Assembly: GCA_002414905.1 (NCBI GenBank)
Contig: DIAY01000163.1
Location: 1 to 36,283 of the forward strand
Length of the DNA: 36,283 nt
Origin: Holophagales bacterium UBA5066
GTDB taxonomy: Bacteria > Acidobacteriota > Thermoanaerobaculia > UBA5066
Direction: 5' to 3'
Each line of letters begins with the position of its first letter. The stretch's first letter is position 1. A program made the translations under genes and the position numbers. The notes under the pieces are model-generated. The model saw only the letters and a list, made by a program, of their open reading frames with translations. It ran no database searches and was not told the origin of the DNA. This document shows, piece after piece, positions 8,714 to 15,486 of this stretch.

Positions 8714-9364
8714 TCAGGTCGACGACGCCGCCGGGTAGGCGAGCCGGCTCAGGCGGGTGACGAGGTCCTCGAGGAACGCTTGGAGCTCGTCCGGTTTGAC
8801 CCCGGCGGGAATGCGCGCATCAGGGCCAACTGTGACCTGCGAGAGGACCCATGCGAGCTGGGCGGCGGTGAGACCACCGTCCTTGGTCGAGGCGGGAACG
8901 AGCGCATCCTCGACACGCAGGCCCGCCCGCTCCAGAAACAGGACATCGACGAGGTCGCGCACCTCGCACCGGGAGAGGAGGGTGCAGAGCTTGTTCGCGA
9001 GGATCTCGGCGGGCGGGTCGACGAGAATTCCGTCCCGATCGAGCTTATCCGCGTAAATTTGCGGCACCCTGTCGCGCACGAGGTCGACGACGACCGCCTC
9101 GCCTGCAACCGTCAGAAGGAACCGCCTGAAGTCCGGAGAGGTCCGGAGCGCCTCGAGCGACGCCCCCAGCTCCTCGGCGACCGAACGAAGGGCGACGACT
9201 CCGTCTTCGAGGTCGCACGTCGTCGTGAAGAGGTCGAGATCGTCCGTCGCGCGATGCCCGAGGTGGTAGGCGGCGAGCGCCGCTCCGCCGGTGAGGAAGA
9301 ACGAGCGCGTCTTCCGGAAGAAGCCGTGGAGGACCTTCTCCTGAAGGCTGCTGAGGCCTGGCAC
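8714..9364 (-). CDS. Nucleotidyltransferase of the AbiEii/AbiGii toxin-like family
   Basis: The protein has 216 residues when started at the GTG at 9364. That start has GGGGAG (9371-9376) six bases upstream and begins two bases after the TAG of the preceding small gene. An ATG at 9397 in the same frame would overlap that gene. The N-terminal domain carries the nucleotidyltransferase signature: FFLTGGAAL at about residues 22-30, then the metal-binding D-L-D (Asp42, Asp44) in TDDLDLF. This matches DUF1814/AbiEii-type proteins, some of which are toxins that modify tRNA or nucleotides and work in abortive infection. The following LVRD...ADKL.RDGILVDPPAEILANKLCTLLSRCEVRDLVDVLFL block is typical of the family. 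Together with the small upstream gene it looks like a two-gene unit. Actual toxicity is not shown by sequence. Confidence 0.85.
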   Translation of the reverse strand: MPGLSSLQEKVLHGFFRKTRSFFLTGGAALAAYHLGHRATDDLDLFTTTCDLEDGVVALRSVAEELGASLEALRTSPDFRRFLLTVAGEAVVVDLVRDRVPQIYADKLDRDGILVDPPAEILANKLCTLLSRCEVRDLVDVLFLERAGLRVEDALVPASTKDGGLTAAQLAWVLSQVTVGPDARIPAGVKPDELQAFLEDLVTRLSRLAYPAASST

Positions 9365-9376
9365 GGCTATCTCCCC
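9362..9376 (-). promoter_or_regulatory. Ribosome binding site and GTG start of the nucleotidyltransferase
   Basis: On the minus strand GGGGAG lies six bases before GTG, with the TAG stop of the upstream small gene in between. The spacing decides the start at 9364 over the upstream ATG at 9397 and implies translational coupling of the two genes. Confidence 0.65.
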
Positions 9377-9663
9377 ACGAGACCCAGTTGCTTCCATCGT
9401 TCGAGGAGGAACTCCCAGAACGCTCGCTGACGTCCGAGCCGCGCGGCGAGCTGGGGCCACAAACGAAAGACCTCCTCGGGCGCGACGAAGAGCCAGACGT
9501 CGGGGTCCCGCGCCTCACGAAGGATCAGCGCCAGAAGTCTCAGCCGTTCGGGTTCCGAGGCTTCTCGGAGCCGAACCCTCACCTCCGAGACGGTCATCGG
9601 ATCGTCCCAAAGGAAATAGGGCACGGCGCCCGGGTCAGAGAGCCTCGTGGAAAGGGCAGGCAC
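9367..9663 (-). CDS. Small conserved partner protein upstream of the nucleotidyltransferase, antitoxin candidate
   Basis: This is a 98-residue protein from a GTG at 9663; an in-frame ATG at 9597 would give 76 residues. I favour the longer form because the segment VPYFLWDDPMTVSEVRVRL reads as a continuous conserved start. The sequence is helical, with LALILREARDPDVWLFVAPEEVFRLWPQLAARLGR followed by AFWEFLLERWKQLGL. From memory, small proteins of this pattern commonly precede AbiEii-like nucleotidyltransferases, but I do not know a named function. Its stop lies two bases before the toxin-like gene start, the tight arrangement expected of an antitoxin-toxin pair. It does not look like the classic AbiEi, which is larger and has a winged helix. 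Confidence 0.72.
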   Translation of the reverse strand: MPALSTRLSDPGAVPYFLWDDPMTVSEVRVRLREASEPERLRLLALILREARDPDVWLFVAPEEVFRLWPQLAARLGRQRAFWEFLLERWKQLGLVGR

Positions 9664-9698
9664 GAACCAAGTCTATCCGCAGCTCCGGTTCACCCGGT

Positions 9699-10265
9699 TC
9701 AGGAGATACCGAGGAGCTGGGCGACCTGCTCGGGCGGGGCCATGTACGCCCCGGCCTGGCGCTTCCGGATCTTTCCGGTGGGAGTTGTGATGAGGAAATG
9801 CGGGACGCCACGGACGCCGGCGGCCTTCGCCCACTTTCCGTCCGCGTCGAGGCGCGTCGTTCGGCCGATCGACTTCGTCAGGTCGAGACAGGCGGCCTCC
9901 TTGTCCATCCCGACGACGAAAACGGTCTCATAGCCCTTCGCCCGGATGTGGTCCGCGAGGGCCAGGTCTCCCGGAATGGAGGCTCGGCACGGGCCGCACC
10001 ACGGGGCAACGTAGACGACGAGGCACCCGTTCGCGCCGTTGCAGAGGATCGGTGCCTCGGAGGCGCCGGAGGCGGTGCCGTTGGCCGTGGCGGAAGGAAG
10101 GGCGAGGTCGGGAAGGTAGCTGGGGCGGCGGAAATAGAGGACCGCCGCGAGGGCGCCCAGCGCGAGGACCATGAGCTTCCACGGAGACCGGCCGGAGGAG
10201 GCGGAGTTCGTGGTGGGCGAGCCGTAGGGGCTCTGCTGTCCGGGAGGAGGCGAGATGGTGCCCAT
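9699..10265 (-). CDS. Membrane-anchored thioredoxin-like protein
   Basis: The protein has 188 residues from the ATG at 10265. A Pro/Ser-rich cytoplasmic N-terminus (1-28) is followed by one membrane segment (about 30-46, WKLMVLALGALAAVLYF). A periplasmic thioredoxin fold then carries the redox motif WCGPC at residues 89-93. Two further cysteines at positions 75 and 81 precede the fold. The cis-proline block GVPHF follows, as in thioredoxins. The expected role is thiol-disulfide exchange on exported proteins, as in the TlpA/ResA group. The open frame extends well upstream, but only the ATG at 10265 gives the signal-anchor topology. It lies 86 bp downstream of an alpha/beta hydrolase on the same strand. 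Confidence 0.9.
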   Translation of the reverse strand: MGTISPPPGQQSPYGSPTTNSASSGRSPWKLMVLALGALAAVLYFRRPSYLPDLALPSATANGTASGASEAPILCNGANGCLVVYVAPWCGPCRASIPGDLALADHIRAKGYETVFVVGMDKEAACLDLTKSIGRTTRLDADGKWAKAAGVRGVPHFLITTPTGKIRKRQAGAYMAPPEQVAQLLGIS

Positions 10266-10351
10266 GCGCAGAGATCGTATCGCGAGGCCCGTGCGCAGCG
10301 GCCCCGGTGAGGCGGGCGTCCCCAGCCGGACCAGCCGAACGGCCGACGGAG

Positions 10352-11188
10352 CTACGGCCGAGCGGCCGCGTTTGCGCCGGCGAGAACGACCTCGATCTCG
10401 CGGTGCAGGATGCCCGCAAGCCCAGGGACGTCGTTGTGCGTCGCTGTGGGGATCTCGACCCAGCGCGCGTCGGGTTTGGCGGCGGCGAGGCGGCGACCCA
10501 TCGTGACGGGGACGACGTCGTCGCGGCTCCCGTGGATCAGGAGTACCGGCGAGGAGACCCGGCCGATCTTCGAGAGCGAGTCGAAGCGGTCGCGCACGAG
10601 GAGCGGGGCAAGCGGGCCGGCGACGAGGCGGGCCATGTCGACGATCGAGGTGTAGGCCGAGACGAGGACGACAGCGGCGACCCGATGGCGGGTCGCCAGC
10701 TCGACGGCGATGCCGGACCCGAGCGAACGGCCGACGAGGACGATGCGCTCCGGCGGAACACCGAGCTCCTGGAGCCTGGCGAAAGCCGCGTCGGCGTCGG
10801 CGTACAACCCCGTCTCGCTCGGCGAGCCCGCGAATGAGCCGTAGCCCCGGTACTCGGCGAGAAAAACGCCGAAGCCATCGACATGGAGTGCTTCGGCGAG
10901 CGGGAGGTTGTTCGCTGCGGCCTCGGCATTGCCGTGGAAGTAGAGGAGGACAGGGCGGTCGGGAGACGGCGGCGGGAAGTACGCCCCGGCGAGGCGCAGG
11001 CGGTCGGCAGTCTCGTACCCGACGACGCTCCATCCCTCGCCCTCGCGTGGCTCCGGGAAGGGCACCTGCGAGGCGGGAAAGATCATCGAACGGACGAAAG
11101 CAGTCAGCATGACGAAGGCGAGCGCGACCGAGGCGAGGGAAGTCGCGCCGCAGCCGAATGTAGCAGCCGGTGAGCGGAAGCGGATCAC
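10352..11188 (-). CDS. Membrane-anchored alpha/beta hydrolase (BEM46-like)
   Basis: The protein has 278 residues from a GTG at 11188. That start puts a hydrophobic anchor at about residues 15-32 (TSLASVALAFVMLTAFVR). An in-frame ATG within that segment would destroy it, and the open frame further upstream overlaps the divergent MFS gene region. The fold is clear: oxyanion block LLYFHGNAEA, nucleophile elbow GRSLGSG with Ser155, acid HGSRDDVVP with Asp223, and base His251 (ATHND). This resembles BEM46/YfhR-type serine hydrolases, whose substrates are mostly unknown. Likely location is the inner membrane facing the periplasm. It is the first gene of a possible minus-strand run with the thioredoxin and nucleotidyltransferase genes. 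Confidence 0.88.
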   Translation of the reverse strand: MIRFRSPAATFGCGATSLASVALAFVMLTAFVRSMIFPASQVPFPEPREGEGWSVVGYETADRLRLAGAYFPPPSPDRPVLLYFHGNAEAAANNLPLAEALHVDGFGVFLAEYRGYGSFAGSPSETGLYADADAAFARLQELGVPPERIVLVGRSLGSGIAVELATRHRVAAVVLVSAYTSIVDMARLVAGPLAPLLVRDRFDSLSKIGRVSSPVLLIHGSRDDVVPVTMGRRLAAAKPDARWVEIPTATHNDVPGLAGILHREIEVVLAGANAAARP

Positions 11189-11288
11189 CCGACGAGTGTA
11201 GGAGGCAGGTAAATATCCATTGGCCGGACCCCGATCGGGTCGGCCCTCCGGATTGACTTCTGATCGTCCGGCGCGCACAACCGCGCGC

Positions 11289-12461
11289 GTGAATCTCCGG
11301 CTCCTCGGAACCCTGTTCCTCGGCCATCTCACGACCGACCTCGCCCAGGGAATGATCCCGGCCCTCCTCCCGTTCTTCATCGCGGAGCGGGGGCTCAGCT
11401 ACGCGGCGGCAGGTGGGCTCGTCCTCGCGGCGACGGCCGCGTCCTCTGTCGTTCAGCCCCTCTTCGGTTACTTCGCGGACCGGCGGCCGTCTCCGTGGCT
11501 CGTCCCGACGGGCGTCGCGGCGGCGGGAATCGGCGTCGGCCTCGCCGGCGTCGCCCCGTCCTACCCGCTGATCGCCGCCGCCGTCGCATTCCACGGCTTC
11601 GGCGTCGCGGCGTTCCACCCGGAGGGGTCGCGAGCCGCGGCCTACGCCTCCGCGGACCGCCGCGCGACCGGCATGAGCATCTTCTCGACGGGCGGAAACC
11701 TCGGAATGGCGACGGGGCCTCTCGTGATCACGCCGCTCGTCCTCGCGTTCGGCCTGAAAGCGTCCCTCGCGCCGCTCCTGCCCGTCCTCCTCGTTGCCGG
11801 CTTCCTGGTGACGCAGCTGCCCCGCCTCGCCGCTCTCCATCCTTCGGCGCCCGCCCACATCGCAACTGCCGCGCCGGTGCCCGACCGGTGGGGAGCGTTC
11901 GGCCGCCTGACGATCGTCGTCGTGACCCGGTCCGTCGTCTACACCGGCCTCGCCATGTTCCTGCCTCTCGTCTTCGTCTCCGTCCTGGGGACGTCGAAGG
12001 CGCGCGGGGCCGCGGCGCTCTCGGTCCTCCTCGGAACCGGCGTCATCGGGACGCTCGCGGGAGGGCGGCTCGCGGACAAGTACGGGCGAAGGATCGTTCT
12101 CCTCGTCGGGATGACCGCGCTGGGGCCGCTCCTCTTCGCTCTCGCCAGCACGCGGGACGCGCGTGTGGCAACACTGCTCCTCGTCCCCGTTTCGCTCGCC
12201 CTCTACCTCCCGTTCAGCGTCCTCGTCGTCATGGGACAGGAGTACCTGCCGAACCGGATCGGAACGGCTTCGGGCGTCACTCTCGGCCTCGCCGTCACCG
12301 CGGGCGGTCTCGCCGCTCCGCTCCTCGGCGCCGTCGCGGACCGCTGGGGTCTCACCGGGCCGCTCCTCGTCGTTGCAATCCTCCCGCTCCTGGCGGTCGC
12401 TCTCGCGCTGACGCTCCCCGAGTCCCGGCCGACCGCCGTGCGGGAGGTGAGTCCGGCCTGA
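11289..12461 (+). CDS. MFS transporter, fosmidomycin-resistance (Fsr)-like
   Basis: This is an integral membrane protein of about 390 residues with roughly twelve hydrophobic segments. It begins MNLRLLGTLFLGHLTTDLAQGMIPALLPFF, which resembles the first helix of Fsr-type major facilitator exporters. The inter-helix motifs GYFADRR and GGRLADKYGRR are the standard MFS loop signatures in each half. The GTG at 11289 puts the first helix at the N-terminus. A TTG at 11220 in the same frame would add 23 basic, Pro-rich residues, so the start is uncertain. It probably exports a small hydrophobic or phosphonate-like compound by proton antiport; substrate cannot be read from sequence. It is divergent from the alpha/beta hydrolase and converges on uraA, 63 bp apart, with no clear terminator. 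Confidence 0.87.
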   Translation: MNLRLLGTLFLGHLTTDLAQGMIPALLPFFIAERGLSYAAAGGLVLAATAASSVVQPLFGYFADRRPSPWLVPTGVAAAGIGVGLAGVAPSYPLIAAAVAFHGFGVAAFHPEGSRAAAYASADRRATGMSIFSTGGNLGMATGPLVITPLVLAFGLKASLAPLLPVLLVAGFLVTQLPRLAALHPSAPAHIATAAPVPDRWGAFGRLTIVVVTRSVVYTGLAMFLPLVFVSVLGTSKARGAAALSVLLGTGVIGTLAGGRLADKYGRRIVLLVGMTALGPLLFALASTRDARVATLLLVPVSLALYLPFSVLVVMGQEYLPNRIGTASGVTLGLAVTAGGLAAPLLGAVADRWGLTGPLLVVAILPLLAVALALTLPESRPTAVREVSPA

Positions 12462-12524
12462 GTCGCCGAACGGGGGACGGGGAACCGGAGTCGTGGGGAA
12501 CGGGCAGGCCGCCAGATCAGGACA

Positions 12525-13820
12525 TCAAGATGCAAGCCCGTTCGTGGCGACTCCTTCCGAAGTCCAGCCGAGCCGATCGAACGCGGCGAAGAGGAGGGAG
12601 AGGGCGATGGCGAGAAAGGTGCCGAGGGCCATCCCCTTCAGCTCGACGGCGCCGAGCTTCACGGCGGCGCCACTGACGCCGCTGACGAGGACGACAGAGG
12701 TGAGTACGAGGTTGCGGGGCTTCGTGTAGTCGACTTTCTTCTCGACGAGCATCCGGATCCCGGCGGCGGCGATGACGCCGAAGAGGAGGATGCAGACGCC
12801 CCCCATGACGGGTGTCGGGATGCTCCGGATCGCGGCGGCGAGCTTGCCGACGAAGGAAATGACGACGGCCAGGACCGCCGCGCCGCCGATGACCCACACG
12901 CTGAAGACGCGGGTAATGGCCATGACGCCGATGTTCTCGCCGTAGGTCGTGTTGGGCGTGGCGCCGGTGAAGCCGGAGAGGACGTTGGAGATGCCGTCGC
13001 CGAGGAGAGAGCGGTGGAGCCCGGGGTCCTTCACGAAGTCGCGTCCGACGACGTTTCCCGTAACGACGAGGTGGCCGACGTGCTCGGCCAGGACGACGAG
13101 GGCGGCCGGGAGGATCATCAGGATCGCCTGCGGCGAGAACGCCGGGGCGTAGAGGTGGGGAATCTCGAGCCAGGGTGCGGTCGCGACGGCCGAGAGATCG
13201 ACGATGCCGGCGACGAGCGCCGCGGCGTAGCCCGCGACGACTCCGACGAGGACGGGGATCACGCCGAGGAAACCGCGGAAGAGGACCGACCCGAGGATCG
13301 TGACTCCGAGCGTCAGCATCGCCACGGCGACGGCCGTTCCGCGTCCCGGCTGGGTGGCGCCGTCTCCGGTCAGGCCAGCCATGCTCGTGGCCACCGGTGC
13401 GAGCTCGAGGCCGATGACGGCGACGATGGCTCCCATCGCGGCCGGAGGGAAGACGACGTCGAGCCACCGCGTACCGGCCACGCGGACGACCTGCGAGACG
13501 AGGATGAAGAAGAGGCCGAACGCGATGAAGCCCCCTTGAGCCGCCGCGTAGCCGCCGAGCTCGGGGTGGGCCAGGACCGCGAAGACCGGCGAGATGAAGG
13601 CGAAGCTCGACCCGAGGTAGGCCGGCACCTTCCCGCGACAGATGACGAGGTAGACGAGCGTGCCGACGCCGTTCATCAGGAGCGACGTCGAGGGGCTAAC
13701 CTTGAAAAGGAACGGGACGAGGACGGTCGCCCCGAACATCGCGAAGAGATGCTGGAGTGAGAGCGGGAGGGTCTGATGGAGCGGGAGCCGTTCGTCCACG
13801 TCGATCACGCGTCGCTCCAT
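12525..13820 (-). CDS. uraA: Uracil permease, NCS2 family (UraA-like)
   Basis: This 431-residue, multi-helix permease starts at the ATG at 13820, with GAGGAGG (13828-13834) seven bases upstream; an ATG-rich extension to 13856 lacks this. It starts LPLHQTLPLSLQHLFAMFGATVLVPFLF, the typical NCS2 first helix. Two substrate-site segments are readable: AEHVGHLVVTGN with the conserved Glu, and GATPNTTYGENIGVMA. The TTYGENIG form is that of uracil/pyrimidine carriers (UraA, PyrP). Xanthine and urate carriers of the same family usually read QN(V/I)G there. It should be a proton-coupled uracil or thymine importer in the inner membrane. It is divergent from the molybdenum hydroxylase/FdrA operon across 273 bp, so it is the likely uptake route for that operon's substrate. 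Confidence 0.92.
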   Translation of the reverse strand: MERRVIDVDERLPLHQTLPLSLQHLFAMFGATVLVPFLFKVSPSTSLLMNGVGTLVYLVICRGKVPAYLGSSFAFISPVFAVLAHPELGGYAAAQGGFIAFGLFFILVSQVVRVAGTRWLDVVFPPAAMGAIVAVIGLELAPVATSMAGLTGDGATQPGRGTAVAVAMLTLGVTILGSVLFRGFLGVIPVLVGVVAGYAAALVAGIVDLSAVATAPWLEIPHLYAPAFSPQAILMILPAALVVLAEHVGHLVVTGNVVGRDFVKDPGLHRSLLGDGISNVLSGFTGATPNTTYGENIGVMAITRVFSVWVIGGAAVLAVVISFVGKLAAAIRSIPTPVMGGVCILLFGVIAAAGIRMLVEKKVDYTKPRNLVLTSVVLVSGVSGAAVKLGAVELKGMALGTFLAIALSLLFAAFDRLGWTSEGVATNGLAS

Positions 13821-13856
13821 GGAACTTCCTCCTCGTGGCGATCCGGAGCCAGCCAT

Positions 13857-13880
13857 AATAGAAAATCAAGACCTGACCCC
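13857..13880 (-). repeat. REP-like dispersed repeat, copy B
   Basis: These 24 bases are identical to those at 25671-25694 and in the same orientation. They contain the core GGGGTCAGGTCTTG on the minus strand. The element lies between uraA and the divergent hydroxylase operon, 36 bp upstream of the uraA start, so it could affect the uraA promoter or leader. At 10 G/C of 24 it stands out from its surroundings. Confidence 0.8.
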
Positions 13881-13986
13881 GAATCGGACGAATGTAACCT
13901 CTGATTTTATGCCAGCGGGGGATCTCGAGACGTTTCCTTCCCGGCGAGCCGAGGATTACGATTCCGGGGTCATGCCCGCCGGGCGC

Positions 13987-14002
13987 CGCTCCGTACGGAG
14001 CG
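13987..14002. promoter_or_regulatory. Perfect 16-bp palindrome, candidate operator of the catabolic operon
   Basis: CGCTCCGTACGGAGCG is a perfect palindrome 91 bp upstream of the first hydroxylase gene, in the divergent region shared with uraA. A dimeric repressor site is a reasonable reading. No regulator gene is found beside it, and promoter boxes cannot be assigned with confidence. Confidence 0.5.
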
Positions 14003-14093
14003 CTCTGAGATACGTTTTCCTTTCGAACGCCGTCCGTCGCGCGGGGAGCGCGGCGGCCGGGCCGGTTTTCGATTCCACGGGAGGGATCGTCTG

Positions 14094-14933
14094 ATGCCCA
14101 CCGACCTCGACTACCTCGTCCCGACCTCCGTCGACGAGGCCCTCGCGCTGAAGGCGACCCCGGGGACCGCATGGCTCCTGGGTGGAACCGACCTCCTTCC
14201 CCAGATGAGGGCGGGCCGGAAGGCGCCGCAACGTCTCGTCGACCTGAAGCGGATCGCCGCACTCCACGAGATTCGCGACGAATCGGACGGGGGGCTGTCC
14301 ATCGGTGCCGCAGTTCCGCTTGCCGACATCGAGACGTACCCGGGAGTTCTCGATCGATTCCCTCTCCTCGCCGAGTGCGCGAAGACGGTGGGCGCGTGGC
14401 CGCTTCGCCAGCGCGCGACGCTGGCCGGGAACCTCTGCAACGCCTGCCCCGCGGCCGACACAGCTGTGGCGCTTCTGGCCTTCGATGCCGAGGTACGGGT
14501 CGTCTCGATGACAGGGCGCCGGTCGATCCCGCTCCGCGAGTTCTTCCTCGGGCCCGGGCAGTCGGCGCTCCTTGCGGACGAGCTGGTGACGGACGTCGTC
14601 CTTCCCGGGATCTCCGCCGGATTCAAGGGCTCTTACCAGCGTCTTTCGCGCCGGAAGGGGATGGACCTGGCGACGGTCGGCGTCCTGGTGGGGAAGTCGA
14701 ACGGAACGCTCCCGGCTCGGTGGCGCGTGGCTCTGGCAGCCGTCGCACCGACACCGCTGAGGCTGCGCGCCGTGGAGGAGCTGCTCGAAGCGAAGGGCGT
14801 CGCGGCCGCGAGCGAGGCGGCTGAGGCGGCGAAGACGGCCTGTCGGCCGATCTCCGACCTGCGCGGGAGCGCGGAATACCGGCGCGAGATGGTGGGCGTC
14901 CTCGTCCGCCGCGGCGCACTGAGCCTGGGCTGA
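14094..14933 (+). CDS. Molybdenum hydroxylase FAD-binding subunit (xanthine dehydrogenase family)
   Basis: This 279-residue medium subunit starts at an ATG preceded by GGGAGGG (14079-14085). The FAD-binding fold shows two flavin-contact blocks: WLLGGTDLLPQMRAG (about 22-36) and ATLAGNLCNACPAADTAVALLAFDA (about 106-130). The CO dehydrogenase flavoprotein C-terminal domain follows. It passes electrons from the 2Fe-2S subunit to an acceptor such as NAD+, a quinone or a ferredoxin; which one cannot be told. It is the first gene of a seven-gene plus-strand operon, 13 bp before the iron-sulfur subunit. The gene order FAD, Fe-S, Mo is common in this family. Annotation pipelines would call it xanthine dehydrogenase, but the neighbours argue for a pyrimidine or other heterocycle. 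Confidence 0.93.
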   Translation: MPTDLDYLVPTSVDEALALKATPGTAWLLGGTDLLPQMRAGRKAPQRLVDLKRIAALHEIRDESDGGLSIGAAVPLADIETYPGVLDRFPLLAECAKTVGAWPLRQRATLAGNLCNACPAADTAVALLAFDAEVRVVSMTGRRSIPLREFFLGPGQSALLADELVTDVVLPGISAGFKGSYQRLSRRKGMDLATVGVLVGKSNGTLPARWRVALAAVAPTPLRLRAVEELLEAKGVAAASEAAEAAKTACRPISDLRGSAEYRREMVGVLVRRGALSLG

Positions 14934-14946
14934 AAAGGAGGCGCCG

Positions 14947-15486
14947 ATGAAGAAGACGATCACGCTCGAGGTGAACGGCGTTTCCGAGACGGCCGAGGTC
15001 GAGGTCGCAACGACGCTCCTGCGCTTCCTGCGCGACGGGCTCGACCTGACCGGGACGAAGGAAGGGTGCAACGAGGGGGAGTGCGGCTCGTGCATGGTCC
15101 TCCTCGACGGGCGCGCCGTGAACAGCTGTCTCGTTCTGGCGGTCGAGGCTCACGGCCGGTCGGTGAAGACGATCGAGGGGTTCTCCAGTCCCGGCGTTCT
15201 GCATCCGCTCCAGAAGGCCTTCATGTCGCACGCGGCGATCCAGTGCGGCTTCTGCACGCCTGGAATGATCGTGAACGCATTCGCTCTCCTCTGCGAAAAG
15301 CCCGAGCCGACCGAGGACGAAGTGAGGAACGCGCTCGCGGGGAACCTCTGCCGCTGCACCGGCTATCGGCAGATCATCGACGCGGTCCACGACGCGGCCG
15401 CCGAGATGCGCGCGGCCGCCGGCGCAGATTCGAACGCGGACGCGGACGCTGGGAAGCCGATCACGCGCCAAGAGGTGACGGCGTGA
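14947..15486 (+). CDS. Molybdenum hydroxylase 2Fe-2S subunit
   Basis: This is a 179-residue small subunit with a near-ideal ribosome site (AAGGAGG, 14935-14941). The N-terminal plant-type ferredoxin domain binds one 2Fe-2S cluster through Cys41, Cys46, Cys49 and Cys61 (GCNEGECGSC...NSC). The C-terminal helical domain binds the second cluster through the CGFC and CRC motifs (QCGFCTPG and GNLCRCTGY). It moves electrons from the molybdopterin site to FAD. An Ala/Asp-rich tail of about 20 residues follows the conserved domain. Its stop TGA overlaps the GTG of the next gene (GTGA), so translation is coupled. Confidence 0.95.
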   Translation: MKKTITLEVNGVSETAEVEVATTLLRFLRDGLDLTGTKEGCNEGECGSCMVLLDGRAVNSCLVLAVEAHGRSVKTIEGFSSPGVLHPLQKAFMSHAAIQCGFCTPGMIVNAFALLCEKPEPTEDEVRNALAGNLCRCTGYRQIIDAVHDAAAEMRAAAGADSNADADAGKPITRQEVTA

